This document shows, piece by piece, positions 44,267 through 52,026 of a stretch of 64,000 bases of DNA. The stretch comes from Colwellia psychrerythraea (GTDB lineage: Bacteria > Pseudomonadota > Gammaproteobacteria > Enterobacterales > Alteromonadaceae), in NCBI RefSeq assembly GCF_000764225.1, contig NZ_JQED01000053.1:1-64000 (forward strand), given 5' to 3'. Position numbers and translations under genes: made by a program. The notes beneath the pieces are model-generated. The model did not search any database. It saw nothing but the letters and a program-made list of their open reading frames with translations, and was not told where the DNA came from. Every line of letters begins with the position of its first letter. Within the stretch, counting starts at the first letter, position 1.

Positions 44267-46289
44267 CGATATCTTTGTTACTCTGTTTTGTATAGGGTAT
44301 ATCGACGTTATAGAATTGTATATTATTACGGCCTGCTATTTTTGCCTGATATAAAGCAAGATCCGCAGCTTTTAATAATTGAGTTGAAATACAGCCATTT
44401 TGTGGTGCCAGACATACTCCTATGCTGCTAGTGATTGAAAAAGTATGTTCTCCTGTGTTAATTGGTTCTGATAGGGTTTGCAGAATATTTTCTGCCACTC
44501 GTTGGGCATCAGAATTTTTGCTAACATCTTGCAATAGTATAATAAATTCGTCCCCACCAAATCGAGAGACGGTATCTTCTTTACGAGTTGATATGAGTAA
44601 TTTACGGGCGACTTCTTTTAAGATTAAATCACCGACGTCATGACCATAGGTATCATTAATATCTTTGAAATGGTCTAGATCTAGCATGATGATCCCAATA
44701 CCATGTCTCTTTTGGTAGTTGATAATTTGAATCGCTTGGTTCAGGCGGTCATCAAATAAGCGTCGGTTAGCCAAACCGGTTAAGGGGTCTCTTAGGGCTA
44801 ATTCTTCCATCTTTAAATGTTTAGATTTATGTTCAGTGATATCCTGACTGACACTAACAAACTGACTTATTTCGCCATTTTCATTCATAATTGGGGAGAT
44901 TGACATCATTGACCAATAAAACTCACCGCTTTTGGTGCAATTATAGGTTTCGCCGTGCCAATCATCACCTGCAAGAATGGTTTGCCACAATTCGGCATGA
45001 AGTTCTTTTCGTGTGTTTTTTGTACTGATTAAGCTTGGAGTCTGACCTATCACTTCTTGCGCACTATAACCAGTCACCACACAAAATCGTGGGTTTACGT
45101 ATTCAATAATGCCATTTTTGTCCGTGATGATTATGGAGCTGGCGCTATGTTTAACGGCACTGGTTAGTGTTTTTAGCTCTACTTCTTTTAACTTACGTTC
45201 GGTTATATCAGTGATATAGGTAAAAAATCCGCTACCATCTGTCATTACCGTTGCTTTGTATCTGATAAAAATAGTATGACCACTTTTATGCTTTAAAGTT
45301 AACTCTGCGGCGAGGTGTGAGAGTGAATTGGCCATGCTCAGCTGCTGATGCAATTGAATGCGTGACTCAGAGGTAAGAAAGCCTAATACGGACTTCTCTT
45401 TTAATTCTGAAAGCGAATAACCTGATAGTTGGCAAATCGCTGTATTAGCGAAGTTAATTTGTAATTTCGACGTAAGGATTAAAAATCCTTCAGAGGTAGT
45501 TTCAATAAATGAACGGAATTTTTGTTCGCTTTGTAACAGTGCTCTTTCTGCCTGACGTTGGTCGGTAATATCATGGATGACTGAATAAAGCACTTTGCGC
45601 CCAGCCATAAGTAAAGGACCAGAGTAGACACAAACATCCCTAACTTCTCCATTTTTAAGCTGGTGCCTAAACTTAAAATAATCACGTTTTTCGTCTAGCG
45701 CTAGCTCAATTTCAGCTTCGATAATATCAACGGGCAGCACATTGATATCACTAATAGCTAAGTGATTAAATTCTTGTTTGTTATAACCGTAGAATTTTTC
45801 AGCTGCGCTATTTGCTTTAATGATTTTTTGCGTATTCGGATCTATAAGTAACTCAATTGCCTTATTTTTATCAAATAATTGGAAGTATTTTTCTGGGTTC
45901 TCGCGTAATTCTTGCTCTGCTAGTTTACGCTCGGTTATATCAAGCAGGTAACCTTTTACGATAGTTGCTAATCCCGCAGTATCAACCTTTAAGATTGATT
46001 TTTCATAGACCCATCTAATATTGCCACTTTTGGTTATGATGCGATAATCTTGTTCAAAGTAAACGATTTCATTCTCTAAGAAAATCATCATTTCATTGAT
46101 AATTCGTTCCAAGTCGTCAGGGTGGATAATGTCACTATAGAGCAATTCTTTTGACAAAAACTCAACCGGATCATAACCAAATTGTTGAACGTTATTTGTT
46201 ACTTTTAGTACGGGCCAACCCGGCGTAAGTTGCCAGGTAAATAAAATTACCGGTCCTTGTTCAAATAGATCCTCATCAGAAAATTCCAA
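44247..46289 (-). CDS. Multi-PAS diguanylate cyclase
   Basis: 680 residues from TTG 46287-46289, chosen because AAGGGGAG lies 7 bases upstream; a TTG at 46316 opens the frame earlier. Four or five PAS domains in series: a PAS_3-type first (PGWPVLKVTNNVQQFGYDPV, DYRIITKSGNIRWVYEKSIL), then units ending DITERK, IHDITDQRQAE, YITDITERKLKE and VSQDITEHKSK. The GGDEF domain (about 510-670) has DPLTGLANRRLFDDRLNQAI and SRFGGDEFIILLQ (about 577), with RKED five residues before as inhibitory site. No EAL domain. It should make c-di-GMP. An FNR-like box lies about 70 bases upstream of the start. Confidence 0.9.
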   Translation of the reverse strand: MEFSDEDLFEQGPVILFTWQLTPGWPVLKVTNNVQQFGYDPVEFLSKELLYSDIIHPDDLERIINEMMIFLENEIVYFEQDYRIITKSGNIRWVYEKSILKVDTAGLATIVKGYLLDITERKLAEQELRENPEKYFQLFDKNKAIELLIDPNTQKIIKANSAAEKFYGYNKQEFNHLAISDINVLPVDIIEAEIELALDEKRDYFKFRHQLKNGEVRDVCVYSGPLLMAGRKVLYSVIHDITDQRQAERALLQSEQKFRSFIETTSEGFLILTSKLQINFANTAICQLSGYSLSELKEKSVLGFLTSESRIQLHQQLSMANSLSHLAAELTLKHKSGHTIFIRYKATVMTDGSGFFTYITDITERKLKEVELKTLTSAVKHSASSIIITDKNGIIEYVNPRFCVVTGYSAQEVIGQTPSLISTKNTRKELHAELWQTILAGDDWHGETYNCTKSGEFYWSMMSISPIMNENGEISQFVSVSQDITEHKSKHLKMEELALRDPLTGLANRRLFDDRLNQAIQIINYQKRHGIGIIMLDLDHFKDINDTYGHDVGDLILKEVARKLLISTRKEDTVSRFGGDEFIILLQDVSKNSDAQRVAENILQTLSEPINTGEHTFSITSSIGVCLAPQNGCISTQLLKAADLALYQAKIAGRNNIQFYNVDIPYTKQSNKDIDKVTCS

Positions 46290-46316
46290 AGTATTTCTCC
46301 CCTTTAGATACAACAA

Positions 46317-46821
46317 TACTGAACATTATTAGTATGAGATAAGTTCTCTGCTGTCACATTGACCTTGATCAATGGGAAGTTATCAAATTTCATAACTTGC
46401 TTACTCTTGGCATTATTTCACTATAGGTATCTCTTCTCTCATCAACAGAATTGTTGGAATAGCGCAGGTAATTAAAGCGGAACGCTTGTGATTAAAAACA
46501 GTAAAACCAGCTTAATAAGACGATGACATTTTATAGAGTCATCTACCATTAGAATTTATGGCGAAGGTGAATTGCTTTGTGTGGAGACGATTTTATATAT
46601 GTGCTTTATCTATAAATAACATTTGAATTGGATTGAACCGCAGCGATGACAACCAAATTTTGACTTTTGATTGCTAATGCTACGTTTCAATTTGCTAAAA
46701 TACTACATGACTGTGCTGACTACAACAGCGCTAAAATTGCGACAAAATATACTGTTTAGCCCATTCCTTTAGTCAAAGTAAATCGGCATTATAGTCAGGA
46801 ATAATTCATACTGCGGCGGTA
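46317..46821. other. Intergenic region with an FNR-like box
   Basis: 505 bases between the start of the PAS-GGDEF gene and the stop of the CBS-domain gene. Only the FNR-like site at 46359-46372 stands out. No gene with an SD or recognisable protein was found on either strand. Confidence 0.5.
46359..46372. promoter_or_regulatory. FNR-like binding site
   Basis: TTGAC-CTTG-ATCAA matches TTGAT-N4-ATCAA at 9 of 10 positions. It is 70 bases before the PAS-GGDEF start, a good distance for activation or repression on the minus strand. Confidence 0.5.
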
Positions 46822-47217
46822 TTATTCAGCTTGGCTAAATACCATGTTGGTATAATCAACCATGCCAATAATGTTTTTATTGTCAATAACAGGTGCAAGA
46901 TGGATACTTAACCGTTCAAATAATCGTGCGCAATATCTTACGTCCATGTCAGGCAATACTATGACCAAGGGTTTTGTCATTATTTCATACAAGTTCACGC
47001 GATCTGGAGAACGATCTTTTGCGAGAACTTCTTTAGCAATATCAGCAAGCATGACTAAACCGTACTCATCTTGCTCATTACGCTTATTGATGATTAAGGC
47101 ACTAACGTTATGCTCTTTGGCTAATTTAATACCTTCAGCAACAGTCATCATACCATCGGCAAACTGATAATTGTTGGTGGTCATTACCTCTTTAACTTGT
47201 ACTAATTTATGGCTCAT
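46822..47217 (-). CDS. CBS-domain pair protein
   Basis: 131 residues consisting of two CBS repeats: VKEVMTTNNYQFADGMMTVA, EHNVSALIINKRNEQDEYGL and then EIMTKPLVIVLPDMDVRYCA, LFERLSIHLAPVIDNKNIIG. CBS pairs bind adenine nucleotides (AMP, ATP, SAM, c-di-AMP) and regulate transporters and enzymes. Its start overlaps the P-II-like gene's stop by 4 bases (ATGA type), so it is co-translated as last gene of the DUF1538 operon and probably regulates that transporter (inference). Confidence 0.85.
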   Translation of the reverse strand: MSHKLVQVKEVMTTNNYQFADGMMTVAEGIKLAKEHNVSALIINKRNEQDEYGLVMLADIAKEVLAKDRSPDRVNLYEIMTKPLVIVLPDMDVRYCARLFERLSIHLAPVIDNKNIIGMVDYTNMVFSQAE

Positions 47218-47564
47218 AGCTCTTCCTCTATTTTACCTTTTAAGCGCTCTACTTGATGCGCTACGCCTACTGCATCTTCGACATTTAATTGAATAGCAAT
47301 TCCTTTACCTGGATCTTCGTCAAAACCAGCAATGTTACTAATTCGTTCAAGGATTTTTCTTGCTAAATGTTGTTCAACAACAAAAAGTAATACATCTCTT
47401 TGTGTCTCAAGTTGCATGCCAAAAAATGTGCGCTGGCGTTTTACACCTTCGCCTCGGGCATTATTTATTATGGTCGCGCCAGTGGCGCCTGCCATTCTTG
47501 CACCTTTCATGACGTCGTCTGTGACAGCGTCGTCAACAAAGGCAACAATTAGTTTGAATTGCAT
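47214..47564 (-). CDS. P-II-like regulatory protein
   Basis: 116 residues with the trimeric ferredoxin-like P-II pattern: FKLIVAFVDDAVTDDVMKGA, RMAGATGATIINNARGEGVK, then LLFVVEQHLARKILERISNI, KGIAIQLNVEDAVGV. The T-loop lacks the uridylylated Tyr of GlnB/GlnK and reads RQRTFFGMQLETQRD, so this is one of the P-II-like proteins paired with membrane transporters rather than a nitrogen regulator. AGGTGATC precedes the ATG. It lies 34 bases after the second DUF1538 gene. Confidence 0.8.
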   Translation of the reverse strand: MQFKLIVAFVDDAVTDDVMKGARMAGATGATIINNARGEGVKRQRTFFGMQLETQRDVLLFVVEQHLARKILERISNIAGFDEDPGKGIAIQLNVEDAVGVAHQVERLKGKIEEEL

Positions 47565-47598
47565 ATGATCACCTGTTTATATGTCTTTTTAGTCCCTG

Positions 47599-48435
47599 TT
47601 AAGGAGCCTCATTATTTCTGTTTAAATTACGTTTTTCTTCTTTAATTCTTTTTCTTTTTTCTAACTTTTTAGTTGTGCGATGTGTTCTGGCTTCCGTGAG
47701 TTGGGCATAAGCCATTACTGCAATGATTGGACATAAACTAGCAAAAGCAATTAAGCCAAAGCCGTCAATTAATGGGCTACGCCCTGGAATAGTACTAGCT
47801 AAGCCTAAACCTAAAGCAGCCACTAAAGGCACTGTTACCGTTGATGTAGTGACACCGCCAGAGTCATACGCCAAAGGCACAATCAGTTTAGGACAAAAAA
47901 ACGTTTGAACGACCACAACAATGTAACCCGCAATAATATAGTAATGAATCGGGTGACCAACGACGATGCGGTAGCTTCCAAGCGCAATACCAAAAGCAAC
48001 GCCAATGGCGACTGAAATTCTCAAGCTATTGGCATTAATAGCACCACCAGAAACTTCTTCAGCTTTAAGGGCGACGGCAATCAATGAAGGCTCGGCAATA
48101 GTCGTGCTAAAACCTATGGCTGCGGCGAATATAAAAACCCATTTATAATCTGTCCAATGAATACTGGTTAATACTTGTTCACCAGTTTGAATGAATTCTG
48201 GCGCGGTTAATTGCTCCGCCATCATTTTTCCAAGGGGAAATAAGGCTTTCTCTAATCCTAGCAAAAACAGGGCTAAACCAATTAGTACATAAATAAAACC
48301 GAAGCCAACTTGTTTGATATGAGGAATGGGTTTGCGAATAACTAATAGTTGAAAGCCCAAAATAATTGATAAAATAGGTAAAACATCAACAACGGTTTCT
48401 TTTAAGGTCGTTAAAAATTCAAAAAATAATTCCAT
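47599..48435 (-). CDS. DUF1538 membrane protein, second subunit
   Basis: 278 residues, about seven membrane helices, homologous to the upstream gene. Conserved blocks: IGLALFLLGLEKALFPLGKM, IGFSTTIAEPSLIAVALKAE, YDSGGVTTSTVTVPLVAALG, LGLASTIPGRSPLIDGFGLI, AFASLCPIIAVM. The C-terminus is a highly basic cytoplasmic tail (TTKKLEKRKRIKEEKRNLNR). DUF1538 pairs are reported (from memory, UmpAB of Halomonas) as two-subunit Na+/H+ antiporters; here P-II-like and CBS proteins follow. The start overlaps the previous stop by one base. Confidence 0.85.
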   Translation of the reverse strand: MELFFEFLTTLKETVVDVLPILSIILGFQLLVIRKPIPHIKQVGFGFIYVLIGLALFLLGLEKALFPLGKMMAEQLTAPEFIQTGEQVLTSIHWTDYKWVFIFAAAIGFSTTIAEPSLIAVALKAEEVSGGAINANSLRISVAIGVAFGIALGSYRIVVGHPIHYYIIAGYIVVVVQTFFCPKLIVPLAYDSGGVTTSTVTVPLVAALGLGLASTIPGRSPLIDGFGLIAFASLCPIIAVMAYAQLTEARTHRTTKKLEKRKRIKEEKRNLNRNNEAP

Positions 48436-49172
48436 TAACTGATCACCATGCCGTAAATCATCACAAAAATCATTGGTGTTAGAGATGCAAAAGCAATTAA
48501 ACCAAAACCGTCAATCATCGGGTTTCGACCTTTTATTGCGGAGGCTAAACCAACACCAAGTGCTGTTACTAAAGGCACTGTTATTGTTGAGGTGGTAACG
48601 CCACCAGAGTCATAGGCAATACCAATAATCCAACTAGGTGCAACAATAGTCATCAGAACAACAACGACATAACCACCTAAAATTAAATATTGTATTGGCC
48701 AACCACGTATGATGCGTAATACACCAATAACAATGGCCAAGCCAACAGCAAAGGCAACAGTAAAACGCAGACCATCAGCATACGCTAGTTGTGACTCTAT
48801 TGTATTACTGATTATTCCGCCTGCCGCTGCAACGGTTGCAGCTTCTTCAGCAACAGCAATCAAGGAAGGCTCTGCTACTGTGGTACCAAAGCCTAGGCAA
48901 AAAGCAAAAGTCAGTAGCCAACTAATACTGCCTTTTTTGGCGAAAGCTTGCGCCATTGACTCACCAATAGGGAATAAGCCCATTTCTAAGCCGTATATAA
49001 AGAAGGTTAATCCGAGAACGACTAATGCGAGTCCAACTAAGATATCGCCAATATTAGGCATAGCCTGTTGCAGCACGGCAAATTGAAAAAATGCAATAAC
49101 GAGAATAATGGGTAGCAAGTCTTTGCAGCTACCTAACAAGGCTTTGAGAAAAACGATTAACTGATGATTCAT
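48435..49172 (-). CDS. DUF1538 membrane protein, first subunit
   Basis: 245 residues from ATG 49170-49172; the frame opens at TTG 49199 without SD. Same fold as its neighbour: VGLALVVLGLTFFIYGLEMG, FGTTVAEPSLIAVAEEAATV, YDSGGVTTSTITVPLVTALG and IKGRNPMIDGFGLIAFASLT. The AEPSLIAVA and YDSGGVTTST blocks recur in both and are probably ion-path residues. A large inverted repeat lies 38 bases upstream. First gene of the four-gene operon. Confidence 0.83.
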   Translation of the reverse strand: MNHQLIVFLKALLGSCKDLLPIILVIAFFQFAVLQQAMPNIGDILVGLALVVLGLTFFIYGLEMGLFPIGESMAQAFAKKGSISWLLTFAFCLGFGTTVAEPSLIAVAEEAATVAAAGGIISNTIESQLAYADGLRFTVAFAVGLAIVIGVLRIIRGWPIQYLILGGYVVVVLMTIVAPSWIIGIAYDSGGVTTSTITVPLVTALGVGLASAIKGRNPMIDGFGLIAFASLTPMIFVMIYGMVIS

Positions 49173-49635
49173 AAATACAAAATTAATGGGGATTAACAAT
49201 ATTATAAAATTAATTAAAACAATTACTTTGATTCAACACAAGGTAATTGTTTTAATTAAAATTAAATATAAATTCTTTTGAGTTTTCGGCCTTTCACTGA
49301 GTTATTTCACAGGAACTTTTCAGAACTCAGTAATTACCTTCTATTTTGCCGTTGGGAAGGGGACATGGGAAAAATAATTATGGAGGCTAGTTATAAACCC
49401 TTCAAAATGACCAACAAAAGTTGACAGAAGGAGTTAGCAAAAATTTGAGCGTGAAAGAAAAATAGTGCTGAGACAGGATTATTTTAACTTGTAAAGGTTA
49501 CATTTTTTCTTTTTAACCTTAGATACTCATTTCCATTTATTTGATTTAGATTGGCAATATCGACAGAATTACCCTTGCGGTATCTTATATCGCTGGTTAT
49601 TATTTTTACTCTTCCCATAATCATAAAGGAATAAA
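49173..49635. other. Divergent intergenic region, DUF1538 operon / trpB
   Basis: 463 bases of AT-rich sequence holding the inverted repeat at 49210-49259 and promoters of both sides. AAAGGAA (49626-49632) is the SD of trpB. No Trp-rich leader peptide or attenuator was seen in front of trpB. Confidence 0.5.
49210..49259. repeat. Perfect 17-bp inverted repeat upstream of the DUF1538 operon
   Basis: TTAATTAAAACAATTAC (49210-49226) and GTAATTGTTTTAATTAA (49243-49259) are exact complements around a 16-base loop. Being AT-only it is weak as a terminator but long as a dyad, located where an operator or an upstream RNA hairpin would act on the operon. Confidence 0.55.
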
Positions 49636-50838
49636 ATGAAAGAGAATTATTTTAAAAAGTATCCGAACCAAGATGGATTTTTTAATGAGTATGGCGGCGC
49701 CTTTATTCCCCCTAATTTAGAAGAAGAAATGAAAAAAATTAATGATGCTTATTTTGCTATCAGTAAGTCTCATAAATTTATTTCAGAACTTCGAGATATC
49801 AGAAAACATTATCAAGGACGTCCTACACCTGTTTATCATTGCCAGCGCTTATCAGAAAAATATGGCGGTCAAATTTATTTAAAAAGAGAAGATTTAAACC
49901 ATACAGGTGCGCACAAACTAAACCACTGTATGGGTGAGGCTTTGCTTGCTAAACATTTAGGTAAAAAGAAGTTAATAGCTGAAACAGGAGCTGGACAACA
50001 TGGTGTTGCATTGGCTACGGCAGCGGCTTATTTTGGTTTAGAATGTGAAATTCATATGGGTGAAGTTGATATTCAAAAAGAATACCCTAATGTACTGCGC
50101 ATGAAAGTATTAGGTGCAACGGTTATCCCTGCAACTCATGGATTAAAAACACTCAAAGAAGCCGTAGACAGTGCTTTTGAATCATACCTTAAAGACCCAG
50201 TTTCAACTATTTATTGTATTGGCTCTGTCGTGGGCCCACACCCATTTCCAATGATAGTACGTGATTTTCAACGTGTTATTGGTATTGAAGCCAGAGAGCA
50301 ATTTTTTGATATGACAGGTGAACTTCCTGATAGTGTTGTTGCCTGTATTGGTGGTGGCAGTAATGCTATGGGGATTTTCTCTTCCTTTTTAGAAGATGAT
50401 GAAACCCAACTGTTTGGCATTGAGCCTGCTGGTAAATCTTTTAAAACAGGAGAACATGCGGCTACAATGACGTTAGGTAAACCTGGCGTTATTCATGGTT
50501 TTAAATGTTACACCTTACAAGATGAGAATGGCGAGCCTGCACCGGTACATTCGATTGCCAGTGGTCTTGATTACCCTGGCGTAGGCCCAGAACATAGTAT
50601 GTTGAAAGACATGAATAAAGTGACTTATGACAGTATTACTGATAAAGAGTGTATTGAAGCCTTTTATGAATTGAGTCGATTAGAAGGCATAATACCCGCT
50701 TTAGAAAGCTCTCATGCGGTTGCTTATGCGATGAAACTCGCGCAAAAATTTCCAGAAAAATCAGTACTTGTTAATCTAAGTGGTCGAGGCGATAAAGATC
50801 TCGATTATGTCGTTGATACCTTTGGGTTACCTGAATAA
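49636..50838 (+). CDS. trpB: Tryptophan synthase beta chain, stand-alone
   Basis: 400 residues. PLP-binding Lys is in HTGAHKLNHCMGEALLAKH, catalytic Glu in IAETGAGQHGVALATAAAYF, phosphate loop VACIGGGSNAMGIFS, and C-terminal VNLSGRGDKDLDY. Trp synthase beta condenses indole with serine. There is no trpA, trpC or other trp gene beside it, so this is an orphan copy, and it differs from the usual HTGAHKINN wording. It may scavenge indole or use another nucleophile. SD AAGGAA precedes the ATG. Monocistronic, next gene on the opposite strand. Confidence 0.88.
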   Translation: MKENYFKKYPNQDGFFNEYGGAFIPPNLEEEMKKINDAYFAISKSHKFISELRDIRKHYQGRPTPVYHCQRLSEKYGGQIYLKREDLNHTGAHKLNHCMGEALLAKHLGKKKLIAETGAGQHGVALATAAAYFGLECEIHMGEVDIQKEYPNVLRMKVLGATVIPATHGLKTLKEAVDSAFESYLKDPVSTIYCIGSVVGPHPFPMIVRDFQRVIGIEAREQFFDMTGELPDSVVACIGGGSNAMGIFSSFLEDDETQLFGIEPAGKSFKTGEHAATMTLGKPGVIHGFKCYTLQDENGEPAPVHSIASGLDYPGVGPEHSMLKDMNKVTYDSITDKECIEAFYELSRLEGIIPALESSHAVAYAMKLAQKFPEKSVLVNLSGRGDKDLDYVVDTFGLPE

Positions 50839-50934
50839 CGGTATAATTTTTTTCAAATCAGAAAACAGGTAATAATTTTTTATTGCCTGTTTATTTACAT
50901 AAATTTGTCAATTTATTGATGAGAAGTAGTTAGT

Positions 50935-51321
50935 TTACTGTTTTAAATTCTTTAAAATTTCACACTCCCCAACAATATCATTAGTACAAGATTTTGCTAA
51001 GGTATTTAAGGTTTTCTCTAGTAAAGACAATTCGGTTATCGTATTACGCACATTTTCTAACTGTTGCTCAATAAGCAGATCAACCTCACTGCACGATGAA
51101 CTGCTGTCTGCCTGGACTTGAATTAATATTTTTATCTTACCTAGGGGAATTTGAAGTTCTCGACATCGACGAATAAAAATCAAGTTATCAACATCGCTCG
51201 AGCTATACTCCCGATAACCATTGCTATTTCGTGCTGCTTTAGGCAGTAAACCAACGTCCTCATAATATCGAATAGTTTTACTGAGTACATTGGTTAATTT
51301 AGAGAGTTGATTTATTTTCAT
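50935..51321 (-). CDS. MerR-family metal regulator, CadR/PbrR-like
   Basis: 128 residues from ATG 51319-51321 (family start MKINQLSKLT). MerR HTH: KTIRYYEDVGLLPKAARNSN, GYREYSSSDVDNLIFIRRCR. Metal ligands are Cys77 (SSSSCSEVD), Cys112 and Cys120 (SCTNDIVGECEI), the CadR/PbrR pattern for Cd, Pb or Zn; ZntR has an extra adjacent Cys pair that is absent here. It is divergent from a perfect MerR promoter 6 bases before its start and from the czc-like operon it should activate. Confidence 0.9.
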   Translation of the reverse strand: MKINQLSKLTNVLSKTIRYYEDVGLLPKAARNSNGYREYSSSDVDNLIFIRRCRELQIPLGKIKILIQVQADSSSSCSEVDLLIEQQLENVRNTITELSLLEKTLNTLAKSCTNDIVGECEILKNLKQ

Positions 51322-51326
51322 AATGC

Positions 51327-51357
51327 TTGACCTTACTCTTACAGTAAGGTTTATCAT
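51327..51357 (+). promoter_or_regulatory. MerR-type promoter and operator of the metal-efflux operon
   Basis: -35 TTGACC (51327-51332), 19-bp spacer, -10 TATCAT (51352-51357). The operator ACCTTACT-CTTAC-AGTAAGGT (51330-51350) is a perfect 8-5-8 inverted repeat, as for ZntR/CadR sites. It points toward the Cys-rich peptide and the czc genes and overlaps the regulator's own start region. Confidence 0.92.
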
Positions 51358-51398
51358 GGCGTAATTAAATACCTAATTCAAGAATAAAGGCACTTGTT

Positions 51399-51506
51399 AT
51401 GTCATGTTGTTGTGCGATAGAAACAAATCATGTTAGTGAAAGAAAGCTGCTATTTACAGGTGATAGTGTAAATAATGATGTTAATTGCTGTACTTATTCG
51501 GCCTAA
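51399..51506 (+). CDS. 35-residue Cys-rich peptide, first gene under the MerR promoter
   Basis: An ATG frame beginning MSCCCAIETNHVSERKLLFT and ending NNDVNCCTYSA, with five Cys in two clusters (CCC and CC). Two Cys clusters and one His in 35 residues suggest a soft-metal ligand. It is the first frame downstream of the MerR promoter (about 40 bases past -10). The SD is poor (AAAGG further than usual). It could be a metal-binding peptide, a leader controlling the operon, or the 5' remnant of a metal pump or carrier. No family recognised. Confidence 0.5.
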   Translation: MSCCCAIETNHVSERKLLFTGDSVNNDVNCCTYSA

Positions 51507-51536
51507 ATCCTTTCTATTTAAAAAATTTGGATACCT

Positions 51537-51908
51537 TTGAAAACGATCAGCCAGATTGCGCTTACCTGTATTATCTTACTCTCTGTTTTATTAATAACGT
51601 CGAGTGTTGGGTCCAGTGAAATTATCGAGCAAGATAATGAAAGTGTCTTACCATTTAAATCAATTGTTTTGCCATACTCTTATGAAAAAACAGTGGATAT
51701 AGTAAAAACAGCCATTCAAGAAGACTGCCGCGATTGTAATACGAAAACATGTCAGTGTTGTTCACCTACTCTGTTTATCTATACGACATTGATGATTTCT
51801 GTAAATGCCTTTGCATTATCTTTTCATCATTATCAAACTAGTCAAACCGATATGTTTTATGACCTAGTACTCCGCCCGCCAATAGCATCAGTTTTCTATT
51901 CTTCTTAG
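51537..51908 (+). CDS. CzcI-like small secreted protein of the metal operon
   Basis: 123 residues from TTG 51537 (the only start before the signal peptide KTISQIALTCIILLSVLLIT-SSVGS). The mature part carries DCRDCNTKTCQCC, five Cys in 13 residues, then a second hydrophobic stretch (LFIYTTLMISVNAFALSFHH) and ends VLRPPIASVFYSS. The LRPP(R/I)A ending is typical of CzcI and related DUF2946-like proteins that precede czcCBA. CzcI-like proteins are thought to modulate efflux. The start codon is uncertain. Confidence 0.6.
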   Translation: MKTISQIALTCIILLSVLLITSSVGSSEIIEQDNESVLPFKSIVLPYSYEKTVDIVKTAIQEDCRDCNTKTCQCCSPTLFIYTTLMISVNAFALSFHHYQTSQTDMFYDLVLRPPIASVFYSS

Positions 51909-52026
51909 ACTTCTTTGGTAGTTGAAAAACTACTCTCAATACATACCTAAGCCTTGCTCAACGTGTGCTATGAAACATGCATGTTGATAAGTAACGGGTA
52001 TGTTTTTCAAACAATAGGAAAAACAG

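Noticed and set aside
49500..49635. Trp attenuator before trpB
   Set aside because: No leader peptide with Trp codons and no terminator/antiterminator pair was found.
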